DNA from: Polytrichum commune
Lineage: Eukaryota; Streptophyta; Polytrichopsida; Polytrichales; Polytrichaceae
Assembly: GCA_950295325.1 (NCBI GenBank)
Contig: OX485806.1
Coordinates: forward strand, 41,976,001 to 42,040,000
DNA: 64,000 nt
Reading direction: 5' to 3'
Positions 1-11,268 of the stretch are shown one piece after another. The notes beneath the pieces are model-generated. The model saw only the letters and a list, made by a program, of their open reading frames with translations. It searched no databases and had not been told where the DNA came from. The first letter of the stretch is position 1; each line of letters opens with the position of its first letter. The position numbers and the translations under genes were made by a program.

Positions 1-38
1 GACTATATGCGTAGGCCAGATTCTCAACTTTCATTCAT

Positions 39-610
39 ATGATGAATGTTTGTGGTTTGGACGACGTATCAGGGTGGGGAAAATCGTGCCAATCCCACGT
101 AATGGAGCCACTTGTATTGTATTTAGACAAAGATGTACAATTGATGGTCTTGGTCCCAAACTTGTTGGTGGGTGCTGCAAACGTGGATATGGGTGCAGAG
201 ACGGCATTGGACACCCAACTCCGTTTGTTGCTAATCCATAGTTTGAGGCTATCTTGCAAAGCATGGAAAATGATTGTGGATAAAAGTGTGGAGTTCAATG
301 CTCTTCGTTTGGCTCAATATGAATACGTGATGGGTCCCAATGCTATCATAAAGGTTTGTTTGCCAGGCTATCACTCAATGCCAATACTATCACTCAATTT
401 CAGATAAACTTGATGTGGTTCTCACATAGCCGCCACGCCAGCTCACGGATTTCGCGGAGGATTCTTATGTCGGACTTGGGGGATTTAAAATTGCGGAAAT
501 TGGCTAAGCTAAGGGATGAATTGGAGATGTCATTCTCTGCAATGGAGTTGTATGGGATGAGTTTTCATCCAGGTGCACCGTATTGGACATGCCCGGCCGA
601 TAGGGTGTAG
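39..610 (+). pseudogene. broken hypothetical gene fragment
   Basis: Two overlapping open frames look like one protein split by a frameshift near 350-370. The first frame (39-407) contains the stretch LRLSCKAWKMIVDKSVEFNA followed by LRLAQYEYVMGPNAIIK. The second frame (356-610) continues with NLMWFSHSRHASSRISRRIL, then SDLGDLKLRKLAKLRDELEM, and ends in YWTCPADRV before a TAG. The composition (charged, helix-rich, Cys and Trp near the end) looks like real protein rather than a random frame. I recognise no family and see no start context, so this may be a last exon or a gene piece carried by a transposon. It lies left of a minus-strand retroelement fragment. Only the coding look is inferred; the frameshift is seen. 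Confidence 0.35.
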
Positions 611-1139
611 ACACGTGGAGGAGCCAAATGGATTTTTTTGCGCACACCTTTTTATTTATTCTAGAGTAAACTGTTTATAGCAAATTGAACTGGATACACA
701 TTTTTGTAAGTCTTGATTTTGGCACCTAACTTCACCTACATTATCTCGGCCAATCAAATATTTTGTGTATGGGAATTCTGGACATCTAAGAGTTCTTGGA
801 AAAAGTACCGTACCATTCAACTTCTTCTTCATCATATGTTTTGATGTTTGATTTCAATTGCTGACGTCAGCCCTAATTTAATATGAAACCATTTGAAACC
901 TAGACTATAAGATCTTTGATAACAAATACATTCTTCCACGCCTTTAGGTTCCGTTTGTTCCTCGACCTAGGTTGGGTTAATATCTCCACGAGATTGGGGT
1001 GCCTTTCCAACAAATTGAATTCAAACTATCTATAGATTCCACGGAAATAGGCACTGCTTGTCCTATTTTTACCCAACAAAGTCAAAATTTTCCGCTCTCC
1101 AATTTCCGCTCTCTGCTCTACGCTCACACTACTAAGTTT
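611..1139. other. non-coding stretch with possible DNA-transposon relic
   Basis: No gene is visible. From about 950 to 1135 the sequence (GGTTCCGTTTGTTCC, then CGGAAATAGGCAC, a CTTGTCCTATTTTTACCC stretch, and CTCTCCAATTTCCGCTCTC) follows the same order of motifs as 28,750-28,945 in this window. That suggests two diverged copies of one short non-autonomous element. Its ends were not defined. Confidence 0.3.
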
Positions 1140-2290
1140 CCCAGGCTTGCCCCTTTTACGCGTTAGGAAGCCCCAATCAAGTTCTAAGTTTTGGGCTCAT
1201 GAAGGAGTGCGTTGCCTCTTTCTCAATCCATGAGACATATCTCCCATTCATTTGAGTTTCAAGGTATGAAATACTTGGCCTTGGCTTAAGGCTACTAGCC
1301 TTGGCCACAAATCCTACATCTAGCATTCAGTCCGCGGCAACAACATGATTTGGCTTGGTCGCAAAGCCAACTTTAAACATTCCAGTCGCGGCACAAATAT
1401 GAGTTGGTTTGGTATCACCAAGCCAACTTTTAACATTCCGTATGTGGCACAAATATGATTTGGCTTAGTACCATAAAGCCAATTTCTAACATTCCACCCA
1501 TGGCACAAACATGATTTGGCTTGGTACCACATATCTAATTTCTAATAGTTTGTCCGCGAAACAAACATGATTTGCCTCAGGAGCATAAAACCACCTTTCA
1601 ACATTCCATCCATGGCACGAGCATGATTTGCCTTTGTAGTACACAACCACCTTTCAACATTCCGTCTGCGGCACGAGCATGATTTGCCTTGGTAGCATAA
1701 AACCACCTTCCAACATTTCGTCTGCGGCATAAGCATGATTTGCCTTGGGACCTATCTCCCCTCTTTGCCCATTGTTGTAAGGCACCGCCAAACTTCTTTT
1801 CGGGGTCACAGTTTCAATGCTCTTGGCAATTTTGATAATCCCCGCCACGACCTCAATAAACCTTGTAAATTTGAACATGGTGTTCACCACCCGTTTTTGT
1901 AACCCTGCCTAAAACGATGCATTTCTTAGAAAGCTCGTCCATCTTAGATGTACCATTCAGGCCTTAGAAGACCCCGAGTGCCTCATTTGCACCAAGTTCA
2001 TTCCAACATCACCACCTTCTGAGCAATTTGAATTGGAATTTCAATCCAAGCTTTCATATACATTCGGTATTCTAGCCCCGAATACTTCGATATTTGGTAT
2101 TCGAGGTTTGCAGGAGCCCTTCCATAGGCTTTCTCCATTTTCCTCACCAAATCCACCATTGACATTATAATCAATGGTATAGTAAAAATCGACTTGTACA
2201 TGATCATTAATACAATTTGAGCATCACAACCTTTTGGAAACCCAAGGCTCACCGTCATAACCCGTACATTTGAAAGCTATATGTGAACCC
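1140..2290 (-). pseudogene. chromovirus family A, 5' internal (gag) relic, copy A1
   Basis: Read on the minus strand, this stretch follows the 5' internal region of the well-preserved element at 33,248-40,228. The peptide SLGFPKGCDAQI at about 2,230 matches SPGFPKGCEAQI there, and DLVRKMEKA matches DLVRKIKEC. Further left, the sequence covering 'ccttggcttaaggctactagcc' and the 'cccattcatttgag' region is the reverse complement of about 34,890-35,040. The frame is broken repeatedly, so it is non-functional. No LTR or primer site adjoins it. The right edge near 2,290 runs into an unrelated LTR-like sequence and the left edge into non-coding DNA. The family assignment is by similarity inside this window; the gag assignment follows from its position just behind the primer-binding site in the intact copy. 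Confidence 0.6.
1310..1750 (-). repeat. about 60-bp tandem repeat inside chromovirus A1
   Basis: Seven to eight degenerate copies of a unit of about 60 bp, each carrying 'catgatttg', 'ggtaccac' or 'ggtagcat', and 'aacattccgtccgcggcac' variants. The same unit is repeated in copy A2 (6,296-6,690) but appears about once in the intact element (34,846-34,890). It is a minisatellite expansion within the gag-pol region. Confidence 0.7.
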
Positions 2291-2315
2291 TTTGAGTGGT
2301 CCACCACTCTGCGGG

Positions 2316-3060
2316 ATCACTTTTAGTTAGAATGTTAGCATTAAAAGTTAGAATTGATAGGGAATTTAGGGAAAATTAGTTCATTTAGTATTTAGCCTAG
2401 AAGAAGGAAGGTCAAAATGAAACTAAGTAGTGCTAGAAGATAGCAAAGTAGAAAAAATATGCTAGCTAGTAAAAACAACTAGCTAAGCAAATATTAGTAG
2501 ATGCTAGCTATTAAGCAAATGTTAGTAAATGCTAGCTAAGCAAGTGTTAGTTTATTAGTAGTGTGAGGCACACAAGACTATTAGAGGTGGTTTAGGTAAG
2601 AAGATAAAATCGGCGTGAAGAATTTTGAAGACAAAAAAGAAAGAGAGCAAGGGGGATACTTGCCCACTTGCCCCCTTGCCAACTCGATGGCGGAAAAATT
2701 AGAAAGATTTCTAAAGGTTTTTTGTCGGAGCCACCTCGGCGAGAGGGTGGCAACCTCAACCGGGAAAACCCCCGAGCCAAAATTTCGGGAAAGGGTTTGA
2801 AAAATGGATCCGGTGGAGGAGGGGTCCAACCCTTTTGTGAGAGGGTTTAAAAACCCCTCCTTCCACCTTGTAGCTCTCTCTCTTTCTCTAGTTTTTGGGC
2901 GAAGCCCTGCTTCAATGTAGTTAGGAAAAAAATCCTTTAGCATGTATTCTCAATGGTCTAGAAGAAAGGCTTGAGAACCTCCTCTACTCTCTCTCTCCTA
3001 GTTAGGTTGTGTGTTTATTAACACACCAACAAAATTATTCCTTCTTTTGTAGAGGTAGGT
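2316..3060 (+). mobile_element. LTR-like sequence, family C (copy 1)
   Basis: This non-coding sequence shares its order of motifs with 8,900-9,600: a purine-rich start, a pair of 'ttgccaac' and 'gccacc' blocks, the 'gaaaccctttag/gaagccctgcttcaatgtag' block, a 'tattctca' block, and finally a short inverted repeat around 'gtgtgtt...aacacac' (about 3,010-3,030). That pattern is what diverged LTRs of one family would show. Exact ends and target-site duplications were not found. Small repeats of 'gctagcta' (2,460-2,555) lie inside. Confidence 0.35.
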
Positions 3061-3259
3061 TGGATGGTAGAGTTTTGAATAAAGGCATTATAGACCTCAT
3101 CTGCCAATGCCCTGAAGGCTTAGTTCAAAAGCTAGAACAAGATACTTATCATTTTTCTCTTAGAGAGATTTCATATAGCTATCCATAGCCGTTTCCCATT
3201 TGTGATTTGGTTGAGATGACAATTAGTTATGGATTTTCAAAGATGGAGTAGAAAAACTG

Positions 3260-3960
3260 GGTGGTCTTGTGGGTAGCGGCTGCTGGATCAGACCTGCGAG
3301 CCCAATAGGAATTTTAATTCCAAGAAATTATATTTTTCCCAAGTAGAAGTTTTGTGTAGCTTTCCAAAATGGCTTAGAACATTTGATTTGAGCATGATTT
3401 GAATTAGATATGAATTGTGCAAGATGGGACACATAGTTTGAGAACTTTTGGTTGACTGCTGCATTACAGAGGACCTGCTGGGTTCACTTCGGCTTACCTT
3501 TCTAATCACATATTTTTATCAAATACATATTTTTAATATCTCTCCAGGGTCATATAGAACGTTTGATTTGACTAAGATTTGAATTAGATATGAATTGTTG
3601 AAGGCGAGATACATAGTTTAAGCCTTCTTGATTGACTGCTGTGTTACAAGGAGTCCGCTGAATTTCTATTAGCTTAACCTGCTGATGTCATAATTTTTTC
3701 TAGTTAGAGCTTGTTCATAGCTTTCCAATGGTATAAGGAAAGCCTAGACCAAAGTAGTAAGGAATGTGCTATGAATTTTTGAAGTTAGAAGGTAGATAGG
3801 TGGGTTGGAAGGGTCGGTTGAATCGACCTCACACTTCCAACCCTCATAACTTTTGCATTTCTTATCCGATTAGAGTGATTTTTAGATCATTGGAAAGATA
3901 ATTTGGTGCACTAAGTATAAATATTATGCTTAGGATTAAATTACAGGGCAGAATAACACT
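3260..3960 (+). repeat. degenerate 210-230-bp tandem repeat
   Basis: At least two and a half units, each with 'agctttccaa', 'atttgatttga(g/c)', 'gatttgaattagatatgaattg', 'acatagttt', 'ttgactgctg' and 'acctgctg/gtccgctg'. The units follow directly behind the family C LTR-like sequence. A similar repeat follows copy 2 (9,640-10,040), so it probably belongs to that element. Confidence 0.5.
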
Positions 3961-5175
3961 TTATATTTTAATTGTTAACTAAGGTACGCTTACTACCAAA
4001 CTAGTTACAAAGAAGGAGGCAAGGTCGACGCTCGGAAAGTGGAGCAAGGAAGGAGGTAGCGGCTCGGCCTACATCAAGCCCAAATCAACCGAGGAGAATT
4101 GAGGTAAATTTACTAACGCTAACCTTCCATTTAGGGTTGGAGGGAGCGCGGCTAAGGTACGCATCTCTAAACCCACTCACCTATCTCGTAAGGTCAAGTG
4201 GCTTGACCACTTGACCGCCAAGGGAGTACCCAATTCCATTGTTTTCGGGGCCCTTGGTATGTTTTGTGGTAGTAGCTTCATTTATTAGCAAGTTTCGTGT
4301 GTGGTAAGTCGGATTAATCACCGACACGACCACTCTGAATGTTGTTGGTGGAAAGGTGGGATTAATGACCCGCGAATCCACTATTATGTTGTTGGCCCCA
4401 TAGATTGGGAGTAATGGCCCCAATTTATGAAGATTGCGCAACAGGTTGAACCTACAGGTCGCCCGTCACCCTGGTCCCATTGAGTTGCATTTCGTGGTCT
4501 ATCCAGTGTAAACACATTTAACAATCAAAACATACAAAATAAATCGTAAACCCTTGTTGGCAAGAGACCCGAGGTAAGGGGTGATGCCTAATATGTTAAT
4601 GTAGTAAGTTAGGACGTGCAAACAAAAGTAAGTAATTAAGAAGGAATTTGTGTGAAGGGTGGGACTTAGGCCAAGTTGCCCCGCTTAGAAAACTAAATAG
4701 AAATAAATAAAGAAATAGGAAGAATTGAATGGTCCATCAAATTGTCGTTATTCCGTTCGTTGAGTTGGGGTGGTATAAGTCACACCCGGTTGGGTGTATC
4801 AGAACCATCCCAATTCACAAATTAGGATTGCCTTGGTTTCAAGGCTGGTGCGTCTGCGCGTAGAATAGGTTGTAGGTTAAGGTTAGAACTAGATATGAAA
4901 TTGGTTAGTGGAGTTTAAAGCCACACTAGTAAAAAACTAAGGCCTAACCTCCGGAGGTACTACGACGCATATTTAATCTCCCTTAAAAATCTAACTACTC
5001 ACGTTATACACCTATCATCCGGGTTCGGCTTGGACGCCTGCAAATGCAGGCCACCTTCACCGAAGGGCTTGTGTGATACTTTTAGGCTCCCTCGAAAGGG
5101 GGTGGCCCAAAAGTACCACACTATATTTCCCTCAAATTGCGAGCTTAAAAATTGGAACCTTGCTATGATACAACA
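3961..5175. other. non-coding stretch, no gene seen
   Basis: No convincing coding frame. One segment (4,826-4,865: 'ttaggattgccttgg', 'caaggctggtgcgt') is nearly the same as 19,015-19,053, so it is a short dispersed repeat. A purine-rich block near 4,680-4,730 carries no recognisable signal. Confidence 0.4.
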
Positions 5176-6041
5176 TGTCGCAACCTTTGCTAGCCCCTTA
5201 ATGATCTTGCCAATTTTTATTTCTTGCAAAAGTTACGAGCGCTAACCCTTTGCATTCCGCCATGCTAATGGTTAGCTCTTCCTACCCTGGACCTTATAGT
5301 TCATAAGAGGGAACCATCCCTCCTATTTTGCTTTTGGAAGTCAACCTTTTATCAGTTTCACATTCTTAGATGTGGATTTCCATCTATGAAAGTCCAATCT
5401 TATGTTGATCATCACATCGCATTGCCTCATCCATATAAGCATTTAGGATTCTAGGCGGGGCCCCTATCCCACCATCAACCAACATTTTGTCTCTCTACCA
5501 AGAGTTCGGGTCAAGTAGATATTTTCCCTTAGCCGTTGGGACTAGAAGCCCCCAGCAGCTTCAGAGCACCATAACTTCCTTGTGTGATGTCTGTTGCTAA
5601 CAAACGACCACTCTATCCTCGTCTACGTTTCACGGATATGCTGATTAACTCCTCACTTGCCCTGTTGGGCAAGTATCAAGGAAGTTATGCATGTTCAAAG
5701 CTTGGCAGTCCCGGGAGCCACTCCCACGCCACTGCTGTACCAGAGCATTGTCCCGGGACAACACCCCACTCAAATTGCCATATCTCCTAGCTCACACATC
5801 CGATTGAGGTGTTCTTAAGCTTTATAAAATCTACACGCCATAAGCTACGCATAGCTAATGGCTTTACCCTCGTGCCTCCTAGTCTTTGTGGGCAGGAGGC
5901 GTTCCCAACGCCCGGGGCCTTCACCCACATTAAGATCATTTGGGCGCTCTTACCAACGGCGCCACAAGTCCCAGGTGTCACTCCAGGGTCCCTTTTGTGC
6001 CCATGGTGTTTCGGGCACTCATCATGGAGAGGTGCGCGATA
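5176..6041 (-). mobile_element. family A LTR, inverted copy
   Basis: This is the reverse complement of the family A LTR. It begins TGTCGCAACCTTTGCTAGC (the complement of the LTR 3' end) and ends GAGGTGCGCGATA (the complement of the LTR start, with CA changed to TA). It is 866 bp against about 974 for the better copies and is clearly diverged. The flanks CAACA and GCATG do not form a duplication, so it may be a recombined or old copy. Frames inside it are conserved only because the LTR is repetitive and are not genes. Confidence 0.85.
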
Positions 6042-6295
6042 GCATGTAAGGCACCCGAGATCAGTTAAGCCCTATGTGCACGAATTAACACCCAAATGAA
6101 TGGTACAACCAGTACAGATTACTGGTTAAGAAACTCATTGTTTAAGATGGGGTTGCAAAAACGGGTGTTGGATGTTTTGTTCAAATTTCCAAAGATTATG
6201 AGGTCATGGCGGGTATCACCAAAATTGTCGAGAGCATTGAAACTGATGATTCCGAAAGAAAGTTGGCTAGTGTTTCACAACAAAGGGCTTGAGGG

Positions 6296-6690
6296 GAAAT
6301 AGGTCCCGAGGCAAATCATGCTCGTACCACAAACGAAATGTTGAAAGGTGGCTTGTGTTACCAAGACAAATCATCCTCGTGCCGCACACCAAATGTTAAA
6401 AGTTGTCTTTGCGGACCAAACCAAATTATGTTTGTCTTGCGGACAAAATGTTAGAAGTTCATATTGTGGTACCAAGCCAAATCATGTTTAACCGCGAACG
6501 GAATGTTATAATTTGGCTTTGTGGTACTAAGCCAATCATGTTTGTACCGCAGATGGAATGTTAGAAGCTAGCTTGGTAGTACTGCGCCAAATCATATTTG
6601 TGCCGCAAATGAAATGTTAAACATTGGCTATGTGGTATCAAGACAAATCATGTTCGTGTTGCAGGTCGAATGTAGATAGAGAATTTGTCG
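6296..6690 (+). repeat. about 60-bp tandem repeat inside chromovirus A2
   Basis: About six degenerate copies of the unit described at 1,310-1,750, here on the plus strand ('caaatcatg(c/t)tcgt', 'ccgca', 'aatgtta(g)aag'). They sit between the gag tail and the 'aggctaatagcctta' block, exactly where A4 has a single unit. Confidence 0.7.
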
Positions 6691-7513
6691 CCAAGGCTAA
6701 TAGCCTTAAGCCTAGGCCAAGTTTTTTGTACATCATGGCCCAATCAATGGTAGACATGTCTCATGGATTGACAAAGAGGCAACGCACTCCTTCATGAGCC
6801 TAAAGCTCATAAGGGATTTGGGGATTGCCGACGTGTAAAGCGGGTAAACCCATCAAGGTGCGGTCTGCAAAGGTCAAACTGCATGAAACAAATGAGGTGG
6901 CTAGGCATGTAACCTTCTAATGTAAAACATTAGATTTTTGTGAAGATTTCACACTATGTGAAATAGGTGAGGTGCATGTCATTGTCATTGTCAAGGTCAC
7001 CTTCTTTGAGACTTACATGGTAGATGTGAGGCGCAAACCAGTGTGTTTGCGGTGCATTGTGATGTGTCATAATGGCACATAGTTGAATTTTAAATTGACA
7101 AGAACTCATGTGGTAGGAGGAACCAAGTTGAATTTGATCTTAATGGACCAAATGAATAATGAAAAAATAAAGGTTATGACTCAATTAAAGCAATTCCAAT
7201 GAACTCATGGGGATGCTAGGAAAGATGGGCCTTTCCCAAATTACATTCATGGGATGTTGGTGATGTACAAGGATGTATTCACCAATGTGTTGCTCAAAAC
7301 GTTACCGCCAAGGACTGGAAAACAACTTTGTTCAACGAGAGAGTGACAAATGAAGTTGGGGGACGAATATGATGAAGGTCAAGGCAATCCAAAAAGAGAA
7401 ATGGTCTTTGATTCAAAAAATGCCTAGGTCATTGGTTGGCCTAGCTAACTAGTATCACCGTTTCATTCGAGATTTTTTTGATGTTCCGAGCACCTTACTC
7501 AACTTGTTAAACA

Positions 7514-7930
7514 ATGGCTATCCCAAGAGTGGGATGAGCTTTGTCACCAAGCCTTTGGGGAGCTTAAGAGCAAGTTCTTTTTGCAAAGATGTGGTCAGGT
7601 TCTTGGGTTTTCCAAAGCATTTTGAGATGCATATGGAGGCGAGGGACTTTACCATTAGTGGATGTTGATACAAGATGGATGGCCATTGCATATGAGAGCA
7701 TGAAGCTCGATGGTTGTCCGACCTTGTCCGATTTGTTGAAATAATGGCCATCCCAAGATTGGGATGAGCCTTGTCACCAAGTCTTTGGGGATCTTATGAG
7801 CAAGTTGTCTTCGCTGCCCGTGCTCAAGTTCATGGAGTTTGACAAACCTTTTGAATTGCATATGGGGGCGAATGACTTTGCCATTGGCGGATTATTGATG
7901 GTCATTGCATATGGGAGCATGAAGCATGAT
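7514..7930 (+). repeat. duplicated RNase H start segment (2 units)
   Basis: The segment beginning 'ggctatcccaagagtggga' and running through 'cttgacaaaccttttga' to 'gccattggcgga' occurs twice here, at 7,514 and 7,742. In Ty3/gypsy elements it encodes the beginning of RNase H (PVLKF, then DKPFE(V/L)HxGAxDFxIGG). A4 has four units and A3 one. Confidence 0.75.
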
Positions 7931-8857
7931 GGTTGTGAAAGGAGACATCAAACTCATGAGAAAGAACCTATTTACCATGGTGCATTGCTTGAAGACATGA
8001 CAACACTATATGGGGTTGCACAAAGCAAAGGTTTACACGGACCATGTGTTCTTGAAGTATTTTCAAACCCAAGCGCAAATGAACGCCAAGTCATAGGGGT
8101 GGGATGATAGTTTGACACTTATAAAGGTGGATTTCATCCACAACCGGACAAAGGCAATTCGGTGCCGGATGTGCTGAATAGATGGGAAGAGTTCCAAGCA
8201 ATGAGAACCATCCAAACCTTGTGGCTAATGTTTGCCGGTGAAGGAAACTTGTGATGTAAGATATAGGAGGGGTACATTAACTACCCCAAAGCACAAAAGC
8301 GTGTAGGTGAGCTTTGCAAGAGCAAGGTGCTCAAAGAGGTTAAGTTGGTGGACGGATTATTCAAGTATAAGCAAAGTCGAGTGTATGTGCCACACGGCAA
8401 GTTAAGGTTAGCGGTTTTGAAAGAAGAATATGATAGTCACATTGTCGGCCATAAAGGAAAAACAAATAGCCGCCATAGAATGGTGTCAAGGAGGTACCAT
8501 CGTTGGTGCATAAAGGAGGATATAACCTACTTTGTGAAGGCTTGGATGAAGTGCCAAATAAACCGAGCCCCTTACCAAAAGCAAGGCAACCTCTTGCAAC
8601 CGTTGCCTATCATGCCGGAGCCATAGTATGTGCATGGACTTGATCACAAGTTTGCAGATTTGGACTTTATCACAAGTTGGCATCATACCAATATGGCATG
8701 GGTATGATGCCATATTGGTGATGCTAGAGCGGCTTGCGAAGTTGGCACACATGGTGCCGATTGTAGGAACCGCAACCGCACTGGAGACCGCATAGCCTTT
8801 TCTTAAAAGATGGTTGAGGCACCACGGGATGCCAAGAGTGATTGTGTTTGTGAGCGT

Positions 8858-9640
8858 CAAAATTGGCCCCAACGGCAATTTGGCTCACAATTAAGGTGTT
8901 TTAGCAAAATCATTAGATTAGTAATAGGGAAATTTAGCAAAAAACCATTTAGATTAACGTAGGTTGGCTAGAGGTGTTTTACCCTTGGGATAAAACTCTT
9001 AGGCAAGTAGAAATTACAAAGCAAAGGGATAAAAAGAAAATGCCCTTTACCCGAATCGGAATTGTGAAAGTAGTGGGCTACTAAGTAGGTAGGTTAAGTT
9101 AGAAACAACCAATTCAAGCAAGCAAAAGTCAAGCGGCGGCAAAACACAAGATTAATTCCGGAAACGGCCAAAAAAGAAAAGAAAGTGACAACTACAAGCG
9201 TAAAGGATCTTGCCAACTAGGGTAGGGGAGCCATATTGCCACCTTTGCCAACTAAAAATGAAGTTCAAATGGAAATGAAAAAACCTTCTAAGGGCTTAAG
9301 CAAGTGGGGTGCGAGATGACATTTCTCCCCCACATTCAAGTCCGAGGGCTTGGTTGCCACCGTTTAAGAAACGGGACCTCTCGGTAAACGGAAAGGAGAA
9401 GTGCCCAACTCTTCATTTGAAGAGTTGGGAAAAACCCCCAGTTCCCCTTTCAATGCTTTCTTTAAATTTTCATTTTTTGCTCCACGAAACCCTTTAGAAT
9501 TGTAGTCAGAATAAGAAAAATATTCTCATTCATTCAATATAGGCATAAGTAAGAATTCTTATAGTTGGAAGTCTTGAGAGAAGGTAGTGTGTTTTTGAAC
9601 ACACCCCTAATTAATTGTGACACTTTCAAGCGAATGTAGT
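8858..9640 (+). mobile_element. LTR-like sequence, family C (copy 2)
   Basis: Non-coding sequence that interrupts the integrase of copy A2. It shares the motif order of 2,316-3,060, ending in a short 'gtgtgtttttgaacacac' inverted repeat near 9,585-9,602. Near its start, TGTGAGCGTCAAAATTGG is followed by CAATTTGGCTCACAATT, an imperfect inverted repeat. A target-site duplication was not found. An alternative is a truncated element of which only the LTR and leader remain. Confidence 0.35.
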
Positions 9641-10040
9641 AGATACAAAAATTATAATTTAGCTTTTTGATTTTCAGTGAATGTTACTTTTTATGTTAGC
9701 TTTTCAAAAAGCCTAAGAATATTAGAATCAAAGTTAGGAAATAAAAGTTATGATTGTTTGAATGAAGGTGTCTCAACTGCCTCTTAAATTACAAGCGCTG
9801 ACTTTTCAAATGCATAAGTAAAAGAAAAGTCATTCGGTTGCTTTTATATTTAAGGATATTATAGGTTTTATTGTTAGTTTTTTAGAATGTGTAAGGATGC
9901 TAGAGTCTAATTTGATTTATGAAAGTTATGAATGTTTTTATGAAGGTGTTTTAGTTGCCTTTCAAAGTACAAGTATTGATTTTGCAAGTGCATAACTAAA
10001 AGAGGAATGATCCAGTTGCTTGGATATTTAAAGTAATTAT
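9640..10040 (+). repeat. two-unit tandem repeat of about 200 bp
   Basis: Two diverged units each contain 'aaagttatgaatg/aaagttatgattg', 'tgaaggtgt', 'caactgcct/tagttgcct', 'acaag', 'gcataa(g/c)taaaag' and 'tttatatttaa'. They follow the family C LTR-like sequence as in copy 1. Confidence 0.45.
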
Positions 10041-10345
10041 AGTTCCGACTCAACTGGAGGAGGAGGACCAGGCTGCTGACTCCTAATCATCAATGACATC
10101 TGATCCATAAGACTCTGCATTTGCTTAACCATAGCCTCCTGAAATCCCAACTAATTAGCACCTAATCTTCTCTCCACCTTCTTAACGTGCGTATCAACTC
10201 GAGGAGCGGACAATACTAAGAGTGGTGCCGGTTCTCTTACCGCTAGAGGACGTGGGCCCGCGTTAATGAGAGCATATGGGGCTTGAATCCCATGCTTACG
10301 GCTCTCCCTCCGCCCCCTAGGACGAATAGGATTGAATTGAAGGAT

Positions 10346-11246
10346 TCACTCATCTTCTCTCATCCACAACCTCTCATAATTCCTATTTATGTGCTCCATC
10401 TCCCTGGCCGCCACCTTAGCAACCACTAATGTTTGAGGATTCCTCTCCAAGACGCCCCTAATGGTCCCCGCTTTAAAGAATCCTTGAATGACGAATTGTT
10501 TTAGTGTGTCATCATTGAGCATTGTGCCCATGAACCTTGTACACACAAAATCAAACTTCCTAATGTATGCCGAAATCTCTTCTTCCCTTCCTTGCTTCAA
10601 CAATGGTAGAGCTCTAAGAGATGTACTCTGATCCACCTCCGGCCTAAAGTCATTCAAAAATTTCCTTTGCAATTGATCCCACTCTCTAAAGTATCCCTCG
10701 GCATGATCTCTATACCACTCATATGCCTCACCTTCTAGGGTGGTAGGAAACCAGACCAACCAATATCCGGGATTAGTGACAAGAGAACTAGCCAACCTCT
10801 CCATGTATCTCTCCATGTGCCTAGAGGGATCTTTATCCTTGGTTCCATAAAACTTAGGGAGGTGGGATGGCATGTCCACTGCCGCTAAGTTTTGCGGGAC
10901 CAAAATTGGTAGACCTCGCGGTCTAACCAATGGATCAATGGGTGGTATGGGTGGTGGATCCATTCCACCTCCCTCCTGAGCCATGGTGACTGGTGTGTCC
11001 ACTCCTTTTTCCCTATCAATTTTTATCGGAACCTCTTTCCCAATTGTGGCGATTTCTAATGGTGTTTCCTCACTCAACTTGGAAGAAGTTGCCTCTCCCA
11101 CAAGTTGATCCCCTACTTCTAATGTTCCTTGCAATGGACTAACAATAGGTTTGACATTCAAACAACTTTCTAATCTAACTTCCACCTCTTCCAAAACCTC
11201 CCTAGTCTTAACTAATTTCTTCCTACGTGTAACTATGTCTAATTCT
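10346..11246 (-). CDS. Ty3/gypsy gag protein fragment (retrotransposon gag domain)
   Basis: A minus-strand frame of about 300 codons is open from the telomeric repeat at 11,247 down to a TGA at 10,346. No ATG is needed to explain it, since the upstream end is cut off. The protein has an acidic N-terminus, a proline-rich linker (GGGMDPPPIPPIDPLVRPRG), and then the retrotransposon gag capsid core: HLPKFYGTKDKDPSRHMERY, later GEAYEWYRDHAEG, REWDQLQRKFLNDFRP, and EEISAYIRKFDFVC. Below the stop the same strand continues with EAMVKQMQSLMDQMSLMI and a proline run (to about 10,040), so the gene is truncated and carries a premature stop. No protease or RT follows. It would form the virus-like particle shell of a Ty3/gypsy element. 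It belongs to neither family A nor, as far as I can tell, to the plus-strand pol at 11.3 kb. Confidence 0.75.
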
Positions 11247-11268
11247 AACCCTAAACCCTAAACCCTAG
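11247..11268 (+). repeat. interstitial plant-type telomeric repeat
   Basis: Three tandem copies of CCCTAAA (AACCCTAAACCCTAAACCC, then TAG). It lies exactly at the junction between the minus-strand gag fragment on the left and the plus-strand integrase array on the right. Confidence 0.85.

Larger units (their letters stand above)
6060..8857 (+). pseudogene. chromovirus family A gag-pol relic, copy A2
   Basis: Plus-strand internal region of the family A Ty3/gypsy element, collinear with 34,610-37,510 of the intact copy. In order it holds a gag tail (6,096-6,300), the 60-bp repeats, a protease-to-RT linker (6,960-7,330), an RT-thumb remnant (about 7,430-7,510), two copies of the RNase H start segment (7,514-7,930), and the integrase zinc finger at 8,327-8,626 (H-x-V-G-H-K, then CQINRA). 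The RT fingers and palm are missing at the same junction as in A4 ('acaaatgaagttgggggacgaa' near 7,345). A2 is interrupted at about 8,857, inside the integrase, by a family C LTR-like sequence. Stops and frameshifts are frequent, so it is dead. Domain names follow known chromovirus order; homology is seen at peptide level only. Confidence 0.75.
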
